Source of the DNA: Candidatus Nanoarchaeia archaeon | GTDB taxonomy: Archaea > Nanobdellota > Nanobdellia > Woesearchaeales > UBA525 | NCBI GenBank assembly: GCA_028279755.1 | Contig: JANQNB010000018.1 | Span: forward strand, 260,611 to 324,610 | DNA length: 64,000 bases | Direction of reading: 5' to 3' | Shown: piece by piece, positions 17,384 to 25,161 of the stretch | How the letters are laid out: each line of letters opens with the position of its first letter | How positions within the stretch are numbered: position 1 is the stretch's first letter | The notes under the pieces: model-generated | Seen by the model: the letters and a program-made list of their open reading frames with translations, nothing else | What the model was told of the DNA's origin: nothing | The model's database searches: none | Translations under genes and position numbers: made by a program

Positions 17384-17609
17384 GCCGGAAATCAAGGACC
17401 ATCTCGACCCTGATGTCAAAACCCAATGCGCGTATTGCGGCAGGACGTTCGACATCGACGAGGTCGTGATCGAGAAGGAGATCAACGGCCGCGCGTGGAA
17501 ATTCTGCAACGATCGTTGCTACCAGGAATTCCAGGACGCGCTCGACTACCGCGACGAGGAATTCGGCGACGAGGAAGAAGGGCCGCGTCTTCCTGGAGAA
17601 GAAGAATGA
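17376..17609 (+). CDS. small TRASH-like zinc-finger protein
   Basis: The 77-aa acidic protein has a CAYCGRTF..KFCNDRCYQEF arrangement that fits a single treble-clef/TRASH-type zinc site. Such proteins often sense or carry metal, but this one could also be a ribosome- or synthetase-associated zinc protein. AAGGAGA before the ATG at 17376 decides the start. It overlaps serS by eight bases and its stop overlaps the next ATG (ATGA), so translation is coupled within the operon. Confidence 0.78.
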   Translation: MDEPEIKDHLDPDVKTQCAYCGRTFDIDEVVIEKEINGRAWKFCNDRCYQEFQDALDYRDEEFGDEEEGPRLPGEEE

Positions 17610-18196
17610 GCTGGGTGGTCTTCGACATCTTCGGCGTGCTTATCACCGAAGGGCATATCATACACCACGGCTTCCTGCCCTTGCTGAAAGATCCGCCAAG
17701 CGAGGCTGACGTGAAGCGCGCTTATGAGCTTTACACCAACGGCGAGATTGCCACAGAGGAATTCTGGCAACGCTTGAATGCGACACCAGAGCTGGAAGAA
17801 AAATACCTCGCGCAGTTCAAGCTCGATCCTGACGAGCACACAGTGCTGCACGAGCTGAAGAATAAAGGGGTGAAGATAGGAGTTATCTCGAACGTGACAC
17901 GGCCATGGTTCGAAGCGCTGAGCAAGCAGCTCGAGCTGGACACGCTCGCAGACTTTATCGACATCAGCGCGGACGCGCATGTCAGCAAGCCGGACAGGAA
18001 AATCTTTGACATCTTCCTCGAGCAGACAGGCGCTGATCCCGCTTCCTGCCTGTTTGTCGACGACAAGAAAGAGAATCTTGCGAGCGCTGCCAGTGACGGC
18101 TTCAGAACCTGCTGGTTCAAGCGCGAAGAGGACACGCACGCATTCGAGCCAGACCACACGATCACGCACTTGCAAGAACTGCTGGATCTGGTCTAG
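17606..18196 (+). CDS. HAD-family phosphatase
   Basis: The 196-aa protein has the four HAD motifs: FDIFGVL (motif I, second Asp replaced by Phe), VISNVT (II), Lys in SKPDRK (III) and FVDDKKEN (IV). A helical cap lies between motifs I and II. Loss of the second motif-I aspartate is seen in some members, so activity as a general acid/base phosphatase is doubtful; the substrate is unknown. The start overlaps the preceding stop as ATGA and GGAGAAG lies upstream. It ends 13 bases from a convergent tiny gene. Confidence 0.82.
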   Translation: MSWVVFDIFGVLITEGHIIHHGFLPLLKDPPSEADVKRAYELYTNGEIATEEFWQRLNATPELEEKYLAQFKLDPDEHTVLHELKNKGVKIGVISNVTRPWFEALSKQLELDTLADFIDISADAHVSKPDRKIFDIFLEQTGADPASCLFVDDKKENLASAASDGFRTCWFKREEDTHAFEPDHTITHLQELLDLV

Positions 18197-18209
18197 CGCC
18201 GCGGTGATG

Positions 18210-18368
18210 CTACCGTTTCTTCTTGCCTTCCTTGACCTGCTTCTCTATCAGAATATCGCTGTGTTCAGGATCCTCAAAGTGCTCATGCAGCTCGTCGAGA
18301 TCTTCTGTGTGATCCCCGCGGCGCTTGCGGAAGCGGCGCAAGAGCTCACGCTCATCCTTCATATCCAT
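18210..18368 (-). CDS. 52-aa charged mini-protein
   Basis: A short frame missed by usual length cut-offs: 52 residues, opening MDMKDERELLRRFRKRRGD and ending KEGKKKR, with an acidic His-rich middle. It has no cysteines or membrane segment. Support comes from a clear TATA-like catatata (18390-18397) centred 25 bases before the ATG, the leaderless spacing seen throughout the window, and from using the gap between two genes fully. Function unknown; the basic ends could bind nucleic acid. Confidence 0.65.
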   Translation of the reverse strand: MDMKDERELLRRFRKRRGDHTEDLDELHEHFEDPEHSDILIEKQVKEGKKKR

Positions 18369-18454
18369 AGAAAGCCCTTGATTTCATGCTATATATGTTT
18401 ATCCAAAAAATACCTTTTTAAAGTCTGCAGGCTGTGAACACCTGAGGTGAGCAT

Positions 18455-18778
18455 GTGGCGAAGATCCCTGGCTGGGCATACGGCGCTGTCGGCATTCTCA
18501 TAGCAGTCTACTCCAAATTCATCTCCTCGCGTAGCGAGGGCGGCAATACGGTAATGAGCATCTTCTTCTGGGTCGGCATCCTCCTCCTGGCGATCGGCGT
18601 GTTCAAGACCGTGGTGAACTACCTCACTGGCGAGAACAAGATGAAGAAGGCACGGAACGTTAACCGGGATGCTGGCGGCCGGCCAGTGCACGCACGCGAC
18701 TTCCTCGTCTGCCCGCGCTGCAACGCCAAGCTCCACGGCCAGAGCAAATACTGCAACTGGTGCGGCACAGAGCAATAG
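18455..18778 (+). CDS. two-helix membrane protein with C-terminal zinc ribbon
   Basis: The 107-aa product has two hydrophobic helices (about 8-22 and 33-52), a basic linker and a C-terminal zinc ribbon (CPRCNAKL..CNWCGTEQ) that should lie in the cytoplasm. Such small proteins are common in archaea and have no known role. The start is GTG, set by GAGGTGAG about six bases upstream; a TATA-like tttttaaag lies near 18420, giving a short leader. Confidence 0.7.
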   Translation: MAKIPGWAYGAVGILIAVYSKFISSRSEGGNTVMSIFFWVGILLLAIGVFKTVVNYLTGENKMKKARNVNRDAGGRPVHARDFLVCPRCNAKLHGQSKYCNWCGTEQ

Positions 18779-18815
18779 CGTTAAGTTTATATTTCCCAGA
18801 CATGACTCCTACGCT

Positions 18816-19607
18816 GTGATCGATCTCTTCGTCGTCAAGCTCATCCTCTCCTTTCTTATCGGCGGACTCTGGGTGACGTTTGTGACTATCATTGCTGAGA
18901 AGTACGGAACGAAAAAAGGTGGTATTGTTGTCGGGTTTCCCTCGACTGCGCTCTTTTCCCTTTTCTTCATCGCTTGGACACAATCACCTTCTGCTGCAGT
19001 TGAAGCAACAACTATCATGCCTGCAGTGGGTGGTATTGTGTGTCTTTTTATCCTCTGCTATAGTGCGTGCTATAAGAGAAATTTCTGGCTGGCAATCGGA
19101 CTTTCACTCTGTGTTTGGGCTGGGCTTTCGATCGCCCTGATAGCCTTCCAACTCGACAACTTCTTGGTCTCACTGCTTATCTACGCGCTTCTTTTTGGGA
19201 TTTGTTTGTATCTTCTCGAACGATGGATCACTATCTCTTCCCAACCGAGGCGTAGCATGCAGTACAATTTCAAGCTGCTGCTATTCAGAGGAGTGCTCAG
19301 CGGGCTTGTCGTCGCAACTGCCGTCGTATTGAGCAAACTTCTGGGTCCGGTCTGGGGCGGTCTCTTTGCCATGTTTCCCGCTGCCATGCTCGGAGCCCTC
19401 TTGCTGATCTATTTTGTCCATGGCGAAGAATTCTCGTCTGCAGTCCTGAAAACATCCATGCTCGGGGCAGTAAGCGTCGTTGTCTATGCGATCTGCGTCC
19501 GTTATACGTATGCCGCGCTTGGCCTTTGGTATGGCACGCTTGTATCAGTCATAGTTTCTCTCTTCGTGTCGTATGTTATGCACGAAATTGCAAGAAGGAT
19601 GCGCTAG
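18816..19607 (+). CDS. multi-pass membrane protein, DUF3147-like
   Basis: About eight membrane helices in 263 residues arranged as two similar halves; each half has a Gly-rich entry (KKGGIVVGFPSTA, and PVWGGLFAMFPAAMLGAL), an inverted-repeat feel that fits small transporter or DUF3147-like proteins. No substrate can be named. The start is GTG at 18816 because a TATA-like tttatat (18786-18792) sits 27 bases upstream; the longer frame would overlap the preceding zinc-ribbon gene. Codons end in T more often than in neighbours, hinting at different origin. It overlaps the convergent reductase by four bases. Confidence 0.65.
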   Translation: MIDLFVVKLILSFLIGGLWVTFVTIIAEKYGTKKGGIVVGFPSTALFSLFFIAWTQSPSAAVEATTIMPAVGGIVCLFILCYSACYKRNFWLAIGLSLCVWAGLSIALIAFQLDNFLVSLLIYALLFGICLYLLERWITISSQPRRSMQYNFKLLLFRGVLSGLVVATAVVLSKLLGPVWGGLFAMFPAAMLGALLLIYFVHGEEFSSAVLKTSMLGAVSVVVYAICVRYTYAALGLWYGTLVSVIVSLFVSYVMHEIARRMR

Positions 19608-20305
19608 CCCCAGCTCTCGTGCAGGATCTTGTCTTCGGGAACGCCTGCTTCTTTCAGCATGTCCATCATAGCGTTCACCATCTTGTCAGGGCCGCAGGTG
19701 CAGAACAGCTTATTGTCGAAATGCTCCAGATGCTTGAGCAGCAGGTCCTTGTTGAAATGCCCGAGCTCGTGGTCCCACCCGGGCGGCTGCTCGCGCGTCA
19801 AGGTAAACACGACATTGCAATGATCGTTCTCGTCGTGCAACGCACGTAATTCGTCCTGGAGCACGATGTGCTCCTGTGTTCGGCAGGAATAGAACAGCCA
19901 GAACTGGCGGTCAGTCAGCTTGGCATCGCGTGCATGGCGCATCAGGCTCAGGAAGGGTGTGACCCCGACGCCGCCGGCGATCATGACAATGTCGCCCTTG
20001 AGTTCCTGCATGAACCTGCCCAGCGGGGCGAGGCTCTCCAGCTGCGTGCCTTCCGCGCTCTCGAACAGCTTTGTGGTGAACTCGTGCTCCTTCTTCACCA
20101 CGAGCTCGATCTCGCCTTTCACTGCAGGCGAGGACGCGATGCTGAACGCGTGATAGCGCTGCTCGCCAGGAAAACGGAGGTCGACATACTGGCCAGGGAA
20201 GAAGTCGATGGGCTCGCTCAGGCCGAGCCGGAACCATTTGATCTCGTCAGTGAAGCTCTGCGTTGCAGTGATTGTCGCTGTCAGGTGCTTTGGAGGGACT
20301 ACCAT
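19604..20305 (-). CDS. ferredoxin-NADP reductase-type flavoprotein
   Basis: The 233-aa protein has the FNR fold: FAD-binding RYHAFSIASSP near 70, NAD(P)-binding GGVGVTPFLSLM near 115, and the CGPDKMVNAM C-terminal motif. No 2Fe-2S domain is attached, so it should transfer electrons between NAD(P)H and a separate carrier such as ferredoxin or flavodoxin. The ATG at 20305 is supported by a TATA-like cgtttaaaaa (read leftward) 25 bases away; the longer frame upstream is antisense to the signal peptidase gene. Confidence 0.88.
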   Translation of the reverse strand: MVVPPKHLTATITATQSFTDEIKWFRLGLSEPIDFFPGQYVDLRFPGEQRYHAFSIASSPAVKGEIELVVKKEHEFTTKLFESAEGTQLESLAPLGRFMQELKGDIVMIAGGVGVTPFLSLMRHARDAKLTDRQFWLFYSCRTQEHIVLQDELRALHDENDHCNVVFTLTREQPPGWDHELGHFNKDLLLKHLEHFDNKLFCTCGPDKMVNAMMDMLKEAGVPEDKILHESWG

Positions 20306-20325
20306 GCGATTCTTTGCCAGAGCCG

Positions 20326-20370
20326 CGTTTAAAAATATTTCTCTGAGGTTTATTGAGAAAACTTTTAAAG
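20326..20370. promoter_or_regulatory. divergent promoters of reductase and signal peptidase
   Basis: cgtttaaaaa (20326-20335) faces left and cttttaaag (20362-20370) faces right, 25 and 27 bases from their respective ATGs. Both transcripts should be leaderless. Confidence 0.6.
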
Positions 20371-20392
20371 GCCCTGACGTGCCGTCGCAGGC

Positions 20393-21025
20393 ATGGCAAA
20401 GGGGAAGAAACCGGCGAAACCATGGGCCGAACTCTCGTGGAAAGAGCGCTGGCAGCGCGTCTGGCACTTCATCTGGTACGAAGACAGCCTCGCCTCTTGG
20501 CTGGTCAACATCGTTCTCGCGTTTGTCCTGATAAAGTTCATCCTCTACCCTGGGCTCGGCCTCGCGCTCGGTACGCAATTCCCGGTCGTGGCAGTCGTTT
20601 CGAGCTCGATGGAGCACCATCCTGCTGATTTCGACGAGTGGTGGATGGCGAACGAGGACTTCTACCTGAGCAAGAACATCACCAAATTCGACTTCATGAC
20701 CTATCCGTTCAAGAACGGCTTCAACAAGGGCGATATCATGATCCTGCGGGGCGTGGATCCTGAGGAAGTCGAGCCAGGTACAGTCATCGTGTACTGGAGC
20801 AGGAAGCCCTACCCAATCATCCACCGCTACGTTGGCTCGTACACTGAGGGCGAGCAGGTGTTCTTGACGAGCAAGGGGGACAATAATCCTGCTATGGTGC
20901 AGACCTTTGACCTGAACGAGTTCCGGATCATGCCCGAGCAGGTCGTGGGCCAGGCAGTGCTCCGGATTCCTTATCTTGGCTATGTCAAGATCTGGGCTGT
21001 TGAACTGCTTGGCCTCTTGTTCTAG
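20393..21025 (+). CDS. signal peptidase I, archaeal/ER type
   Basis: The 210-aa membrane protein cleaves secretory signal peptides outside the membrane. The catalytic Ser lies in VVSSSMEHH (about 67) and the general base is the His of PIIHRYVG (about 144), as in Sec11-type enzymes, not the Lys of bacterial ones; SKGDNN follows near 162. Two membrane helices are visible, one N-terminal and one C-terminal. Many exported proteins in this window would be clients. The stop codon TAG is part of the inverted repeat that follows. Confidence 0.9.
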   Translation: MAKGKKPAKPWAELSWKERWQRVWHFIWYEDSLASWLVNIVLAFVLIKFILYPGLGLALGTQFPVVAVVSSSMEHHPADFDEWWMANEDFYLSKNITKFDFMTYPFKNGFNKGDIMILRGVDPEEVEPGTVIVYWSRKPYPIIHRYVGSYTEGEQVFLTSKGDNNPAMVQTFDLNEFRIMPEQVVGQAVLRIPYLGYVKIWAVELLGLLF

Positions 21026-21126
21026 CTCCAGCGCCGCCTTGGCAGCTTCTCTAAGCGACTGACGTGCTCACCGAATCAGACGCTCAGCGGCAGCACTAGC
21101 TAGTAGCTGCCGCTGCGCTGGAGCTA
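21023..21126. repeat. structured repeat A1 (long type) at the signal peptidase stop
   Basis: A perfect 12-bp terminal inverted repeat TAGCTCCAGCGC/GCGCTGGAGCTA (21023-21034, 21115-21126) includes the stop codon of the signal peptidase gene. Inside, GGCAGCT (21041-21047) pairs with AGCTGCC (21105-21111). CTT (21038-21040) is unpaired on one side. The core CACCGAATCAGA (21069-21080) is shared with A2 at 57718. It ends about 40 bases before the TFS start. Confidence 0.75.
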
Positions 21127-21166
21127 AACGCAATCTTTTTAAACAAACCCCGAGCTGTGCCGCCCT

Positions 21167-21478
21167 ATGTTGTTTTGTCCGAAATGCAGCGCCATCCTGA
21201 AGCCCAAACAGGAGAAAGGCAAGCGCTTCCTCGCGTGCAACTGCGGCTATACGAACCGGAAGGAGAAAGCCACGATCAGCGAGAAGGTCGGTGCGGCAGA
21301 AGAGATCCCTGTTGTGGAGGAAGACGACCAGAAGCTGCCGACCATGGAAGTTGAATGTCCGAAGTGCGGCCATGACAAGGCTGGCTACTGGACTGCGCAG
21401 ATGCGTGGCGGCGACGAGCCGGAAACGAAATTCATGAAGTGCGAGAAGTGCAAGCACATCTGGCGTGACCAGGACTAG
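21167..21478 (+). CDS. tfs: transcription factor S (TFIIS-like)
   Basis: TFS restarts stalled RNA polymerase by stimulating transcript cleavage. The 103-aa protein has two zinc ribbons: FCPKCSAIL..CNCGY at the N-terminus and CPKCGHDKAGYWTAQMRGGDEPET..CEKCKHIW at the C-terminus; the acidic DE of RGGDE inserts into the polymerase active site in known homologues. A TATA-like tttttaaac 28 bases upstream supports the start. It is followed after three bases by a DUF167 gene. Confidence 0.95.
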   Translation: MLFCPKCSAILKPKQEKGKRFLACNCGYTNRKEKATISEKVGAAEEIPVVEEDDQKLPTMEVECPKCGHDKAGYWTAQMRGGDEPETKFMKCEKCKHIWRDQD

Positions 21479-21481
21479 CTC

Positions 21482-21727
21482 ATGGATATCCTTCACCTCC
21501 TTCGCAATAAAGAACGTATTCTTGTGAATGTAAAACCTAATAGTTCAAAAACTGAAATACTGAATTATATTCAAGACCAGGATATCGTTGTCATTGCAGT
21601 GAAAGCCGTTCCTGTCGATGGAAAAGCGAACCAGGAAATCGAGAAGTTTTTCTCTAAACTCCTCAAGAAAAAGGTCACAATCAAGTCAGGTCGTTCCAGT
21701 AAAAAGAAAACTCTGATCATCAACTAA
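21482..21727 (+). CDS. DUF167/YggU-family protein
   Basis: The 81-aa protein matches the DUF167 fold: VNVKPNSSKTEIL at the start, VKAVPVDGKANQEIEKFFSKLL in the middle and KSGRSSKKKTLII at the end. The family is widespread and may bind RNA, but no activity is established. It lies three bases after tfs and is probably co-transcribed. Codons are AT-richer than in tfs. Its end overlaps the convergent deaminase by four bases. Confidence 0.85.
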   Translation: MDILHLLRNKERILVNVKPNSSKTEILNYIQDQDIVVIAVKAVPVDGKANQEIEKFFSKLLKKKVTIKSGRSSKKKTLIIN

Positions 21728-22257
21728 CGCGCGTGCTCGTACTCTTGTTCTTCGTCGTGGACGACTTCAAGCTTGACACCAGCCTCTTTGAGCATCTCGC
21801 GGCTGTCATGACTCGCATGATAGCGTTTGAAAGCCACGACGCGCTTAATTCCCGCATTAATCAGGAGCTTACAGCAATCGAGACAGGGTTCCATCTGACA
21901 ATAGATCGTGCCGCCATCGCATGAGATGCCACGCTTCGCTGCTTGCGCAATCGCGTTCGCTTCTGCATGCGTTGTTCGCACGCAGTGCTTATGCTTCCCT
22001 CCCCGCTCGTCGTAGACTTCTTTGATTAAGTGACCTACCTCATCACAGGTGGGTAAGCCGGCAGGGGCACCGATGTAGCCAGTCGCGATTATCTGTTTAT
22101 CCTTCACGAGAACTGCACCAGAACGTGTCCGGTCACAGCTCCCGCGCTTCCCGACTGTATGCATGATCTCGATGAAGTACTCATCCCAATCCGGGCGCTT
22201 GTGATCCGGGTTCTTGCCGTAGATTTTGCCGTCTTTGTCTTTGATCGTCTTAGCCAT
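21724..22257 (-). CDS. dCMP deaminase
   Basis: The 177-aa enzyme turns dCMP into dUMP for thymidylate synthesis. The zinc site is visible as THAEANAIAQ and MEPCLDCCKLLI, and the extra HKHCVRTT segment is typical of dCMP deaminases. The start at 22257 lies inside the end of the upstream kinase-like gene, with AGGATT as a weak ribosome site; translational coupling is likely. Together with the kinases on both sides it forms a nucleotide-metabolism neighbourhood. Confidence 0.9.
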   Translation of the reverse strand: MAKTIKDKDGKIYGKNPDHKRPDWDEYFIEIMHTVGKRGSCDRTRSGAVLVKDKQIIATGYIGAPAGLPTCDEVGHLIKEVYDERGGKHKHCVRTTHAEANAIAQAAKRGISCDGGTIYCQMEPCLDCCKLLINAGIKRVVAFKRYHASHDSREMLKEAGVKLEVVHDEEQEYEHAR

Positions 22258-22828
22258 GCGGAATCCTCTCGAGGAATGATTCAACCTGCTGCTTTAGCTC
22301 TTCCAGTGATCCTTCATTATTTATCAAGTGATCGGCCATGGCGATCGGGCCGCCCTTGTCGCTGATCTCGATCTCTGCCTTATCACGAGCGGCAGATTCT
22401 TCAGGCGACATATGCCGGTTCCGCAAGTCCGTGTCCTCAGACGCAAGCTTCCGATTGTCCAGGCGTTCATATCGCGTCTTCGGCGAGGCGTACACCGCGA
22501 GCACGACAAGCTGCTCGCCGAACTTCTCCTTGAGTACCTTATACTCAGCCCAGGAATACAAACCATCAGCAACGACATTTCCTTTCTGAAACAATGCTTC
22601 AATCTTGGGCATGTTGAGGATGGCGAATGCCGCAGGCCCGTGCTCTTTGCGCAGGCCGTCCCTGATTGGGCGCTCGTTCGCTTCTGTCGGTTCCAGGCCC
22701 TGGCGTTTCACTTCATCCAAGGCGACCTGGCCGAAGCGGAGAAAGTGGTAGCCATGATCGACAAGCATGTCAGCGACAACGCTCTTTCCCGCACCACACA
22801 TACCGACGACAGCAACGATCTGAGGCAT
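22250..22828 (-). CDS. UPF0200-family nucleotide-kinase-like protein
   Basis: The 192-aa P-loop protein opens with VAVVGMCGAGKSVVADML (Walker A) and has the family segment GLEPTEANERPIRDGLR. It resembles dephospho-CoA kinase and nucleotide kinases and is conserved in archaea as UPF0200; the acceptor is not known. A TATA-like box (22848-22857, read leftward) centred 25 bases away fixes the ATG at 22828. It leads an operon with the deaminase. Confidence 0.82.
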   Translation of the reverse strand: MPQIVAVVGMCGAGKSVVADMLVDHGYHFLRFGQVALDEVKRQGLEPTEANERPIRDGLRKEHGPAAFAILNMPKIEALFQKGNVVADGLYSWAEYKVLKEKFGEQLVVLAVYASPKTRYERLDNRKLASEDTDLRNRHMSPEESAARDKAEIEISDKGGPIAMADHLINNEGSLEELKQQVESFLERIPHG

Positions 22829-22847
22829 GGAGACAGCGCTCTGGCGA

Positions 22848-22883
22848 CGTTTAAATGTTTTTTCGGTGCAAAAACTATATAAT
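22848..22883. promoter_or_regulatory. divergent promoters of two kinase-like genes
   Basis: cgtttaaatg (22848-22857) faces left and aactatataat (22873-22883) faces right, each about 25-28 bases from a start codon. Both genes handle nucleotides, so coordinated expression is plausible. Confidence 0.6.
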
Positions 22884-22905
22884 CCCGGCACGTTCCTCAC
22901 GCAGC

Positions 22906-23631
22906 ATGCGCGGCAAGTTCATGATCCTCGACGGGCTCGACGGGATCGGCAAGGGCGTCTATCTTGACGCGATGAAGGCTGAGGCTGAGCAAGAGGGCAA
23001 GCGCATCCTTGATCTCCACGAGTACTGGCGGCAGCATGGTTCGCATCCTGACGAGCACGAGCTGAGCGAAGTCGACCTCGTGCTGAGCAGCGAGCCCACA
23101 TACGTCGGCTGGGGTGCGAAGATTCGCCAAGAGCTGATCAGGGCTGACAAGGAGTATCCTGCGAAAGAGATCGCTGAAGCTTATTCAAAGGATCGCATGG
23201 AACTCTACCAAGCGGTCATTATCCCAGCCCTGAAGAACGGCATCGACGTGATCCAGAGCAGGGGCGTGACGACCTCGCTCGTGTACCAGCCGCTTGATGC
23301 GAAGAAGAAAGGGGAAGCGCTCTCGCTTGCAGATGTGAAGGAGCTTGAAGGCAATGCCTTCTGCTTGAAGAAAGAAGTGATGCCAGACATGATCGTCATC
23401 CCGACAGTGAGCGATGTCAAGGAAGTCATCAGGCGTCTGGCAGCACGGGACAAGCAGGACAACGCAAGCTTCGAACGCTACGAATTCCAGCTCGAGGCCA
23501 AGAAAGGCTTCGAGAGCGAGGCATTCAAACAAAGCTTTCCCGGCGTGCCGGTCATCTATGCGGATGCAGAAACCAGTGTCGAGCATTCCAAGAAAGAGGC
23601 GGCGCGCCTGTATCATGAACTCTTTGGCTAG
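22906..23631 (+). CDS. thymidylate-kinase-like P-loop protein
   Basis: The 241-aa protein begins FMILDGLDGIGKGVYLDAMK, a thymidylate-kinase-type P loop, although the usual GxxxxGKS/T ends in GKG. SSEPTYVGWGAKIRQELI resembles the TMP-kinase DR/EPT motif and lid, and QSRGVTTSLVYQ the substrate arginine loop. The protein is longer than typical TMP kinase, so it may be a divergent dTMP kinase or a related nucleotide kinase. Its position beside dCMP deaminase supports the pathway. The start is fixed by the TATA box 28 bases upstream. Confidence 0.78.
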   Translation: MRGKFMILDGLDGIGKGVYLDAMKAEAEQEGKRILDLHEYWRQHGSHPDEHELSEVDLVLSSEPTYVGWGAKIRQELIRADKEYPAKEIAEAYSKDRMELYQAVIIPALKNGIDVIQSRGVTTSLVYQPLDAKKKGEALSLADVKELEGNAFCLKKEVMPDMIVIPTVSDVKEVIRRLAARDKQDNASFERYEFQLEAKKGFESEAFKQSFPGVPVIYADAETSVEHSKKEAARLYHELFG

Positions 23632-23633
23632 TG

Positions 23634-24344
23634 CTACTGACCCACCAGCACATTCACGTTCGGATATTCTTTCCTGATGAAGCCTGCGAGCGTGTCGATG
23701 AACTTTGTCGTCGGCGGCGCCACGCCGCGCAGTGCCGGATCGAGGGTGATGCTCGGGTCGAAAGGCAAGAGGTGCCATTCAGCGTCGAAGTTCTGCAAGA
23801 GGCGAGCGAGTTCAAGCAGGTCTTCCTTTTTGTAGACAAGACCTGGAACAATGAGGGTAGTAAAAGATAAGGCTATGGTGTTCTGGTTCTTTTCCAGAAT
23901 CTTCAAGGACTCCTTAAACTCATTGAACAATTCTGCTGCTGGCTTGAAGAATGTGCCTGCTTTGGTCGCCTGGGCAAAGCCCGCAAGCGGCGCTTTCACG
24001 TCGACGTGGAACTCGTCGACCAGCTTCCCTTCGACAAGGCTCTGCACCGCTTCTGGCTTGCTCGCGTTGGTATCCACTATGGTGCGGTAGCCCTTTTTCC
24101 TGCAATGGCGCAGCAATTCCAACAAGGCCTGCCGCTGCAGGAGCGGCTCGCCGCCAGTGAACTTGACGCGGTCCTTGCCCAGCTCGTCTATCAGTCGTGC
24201 CGCTTCACGCGTGTCGAGCAGCTCGCCTGTCTGGAACTCTACCAGGCCGGGCGTGTTGCAATTCGGGCAGCGATAGTCGCAGCCGCTGAACCTGACGATG
24301 ACCATATCATGGCCAAGAAGTATCTCATGAATGTACGCATCCAT
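23634..24344 (-). CDS. radical SAM activating-enzyme-like protein
   Basis: The 236-aa protein has the 4Fe-4S/SAM signature FSGCDYRCPNC (CxxxCxxC) at 20-30 and TGGEPLLQ near 63, followed by DVKAPL and a half-barrel. It is like pyruvate-formate-lyase or anaerobic ribonucleotide-reductase activating enzymes; the glycyl-radical partner is not in the window. A TATA-like gttttaaac 26 bases upstream of the ATG supports the start. It converges with the kinase-like gene, two bases apart. Confidence 0.87.
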   Translation of the reverse strand: MDAYIHEILLGHDMVIVRFSGCDYRCPNCNTPGLVEFQTGELLDTREAARLIDELGKDRVKFTGGEPLLQRQALLELLRHCRKKGYRTIVDTNASKPEAVQSLVEGKLVDEFHVDVKAPLAGFAQATKAGTFFKPAAELFNEFKESLKILEKNQNTIALSFTTLIVPGLVYKKEDLLELARLLQNFDAEWHLLPFDPSITLDPALRGVAPPTTKFIDTLAGFIRKEYPNVNVLVGQ

Positions 24345-24376
24345 CGAGGCCGAGAAGCCCGCGGATGTTTAAAACC

Positions 24377-24475
24377 TTACTCTTCATCCTCGAAGAATGA
24401 GTTGAGACTGGCGCTTTTGATCTTCGCTTCGTAGCTGATTTCCTTTCCCATCATAAACCCCTGTTTCTGTCCCAT
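24377..24475 (-). CDS. 32-aa mini-protein
   Basis: A short frame of 32 codons (ends SLNSFFEDEE) between a TATA-like tttatata (24491-24498) and the promoter of the radical SAM gene. The distance from box to the first ATG is about 20 bases, slightly short; an internal ATG at 24454 preceded by AGGGG is an alternative start giving 25 residues. No domain is recognisable. It may be a stand-alone peptide or a leader for the downstream gene. Confidence 0.45.
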   Translation of the reverse strand: MGQKQGFMMGKEISYEAKIKSASLNSFFEDEE

Positions 24476-24618
24476 ATTCAATCTCACTTCTTTATATAGA
24501 CTGTGGCGAGCCAATGTATAGCAGGCGAACTAGAATCATGAATCTATACACCCCTAAGCCGAGACCATGACGTATATGACATAGCTGCTGAAAACAAAGA
24601 TTATCGTCGAGAAACAGC

Positions 24619-25125
24619 CTATTTCGTCTTACCTTCGTCACTCTGTCGGAGGCTCAGGATCGAGCGCATCGTGTGCGAAATCAGCTCGCCGGAAGCGGCG
24701 TCGATGCGCGCATTGAGGATGTTGAAATGGTCTGTCACCAAGGTGATATTATATACTTGAACATCGAGGTTCTGGACAATGATTATGATTTTGGTGACTG
24801 TCTCGTTCGGATATTTCTCCTTCAGGAAGTCCAGCGCCTGCTGCTCTGCTGCGCTGCATTGTACTGTGACCTTGTCCGGATCCAATGCTTTCACTGTGCC
24901 TTCCTTGTTGAAGGCCTGGTCATCGGGCAGGCGCTTGACAGGATCGACAGTGAAGACCGTGATCAGGCCAGTGCTGGGACAGAAATAGCCGAGCTGGTAG
25001 TCATACTCGCCAGGCTTGCTGTGCATGGTGAAGCCGTGTGCGAGATACTTGTCCGCGTGCTCCTGTGCGAACTCCTTGAATTCTTTCGAATCCTCAACCT
25101 TTTTCAGAATCTCCTTGAACTCCAT
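24619..25125 (-). CDS. PepSY-like conserved protein
   Basis: The 168-aa cytoplasmic protein begins with a helical FKEILKKVEDSKEFKEFAQEH and ends in a strand-rich part, ITLVTDHFNILNARIDAASGELISH, whose shape resembles a PepSY-type domain (inhibitor or regulatory modules). There is no signal peptide, so this is only a structural likeness. The ATG at 25125 is placed by a TATA-like gttataaag 27 bases upstream; the TTG at 25128 is not preferred. Confidence 0.6.
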   Translation of the reverse strand: MEFKEILKKVEDSKEFKEFAQEHADKYLAHGFTMHSKPGEYDYQLGYFCPSTGLITVFTVDPVKRLPDDQAFNKEGTVKALDPDKVTVQCSAAEQQALDFLKEKYPNETVTKIIIIVQNLDVQVYNITLVTDHFNILNARIDAASGELISHTMRSILSLRQSDEGKTK

Positions 25126-25161
25126 CAAGGCTTTCCCGAAGACAGCGCTTTATAACAATTC

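Noticed and set aside
18193-18212. TAGC...GCTA inverted repeat between two convergent stop codons
   Set aside because: Only four bases per arm; likely a chance effect of two TAG stops, although a relic of the hairpin family cannot be excluded.
24535-24600. Twelve-codon minus-strand frame in the gap near 24600
   Set aside because: No promoter or ribosome site and far too short.
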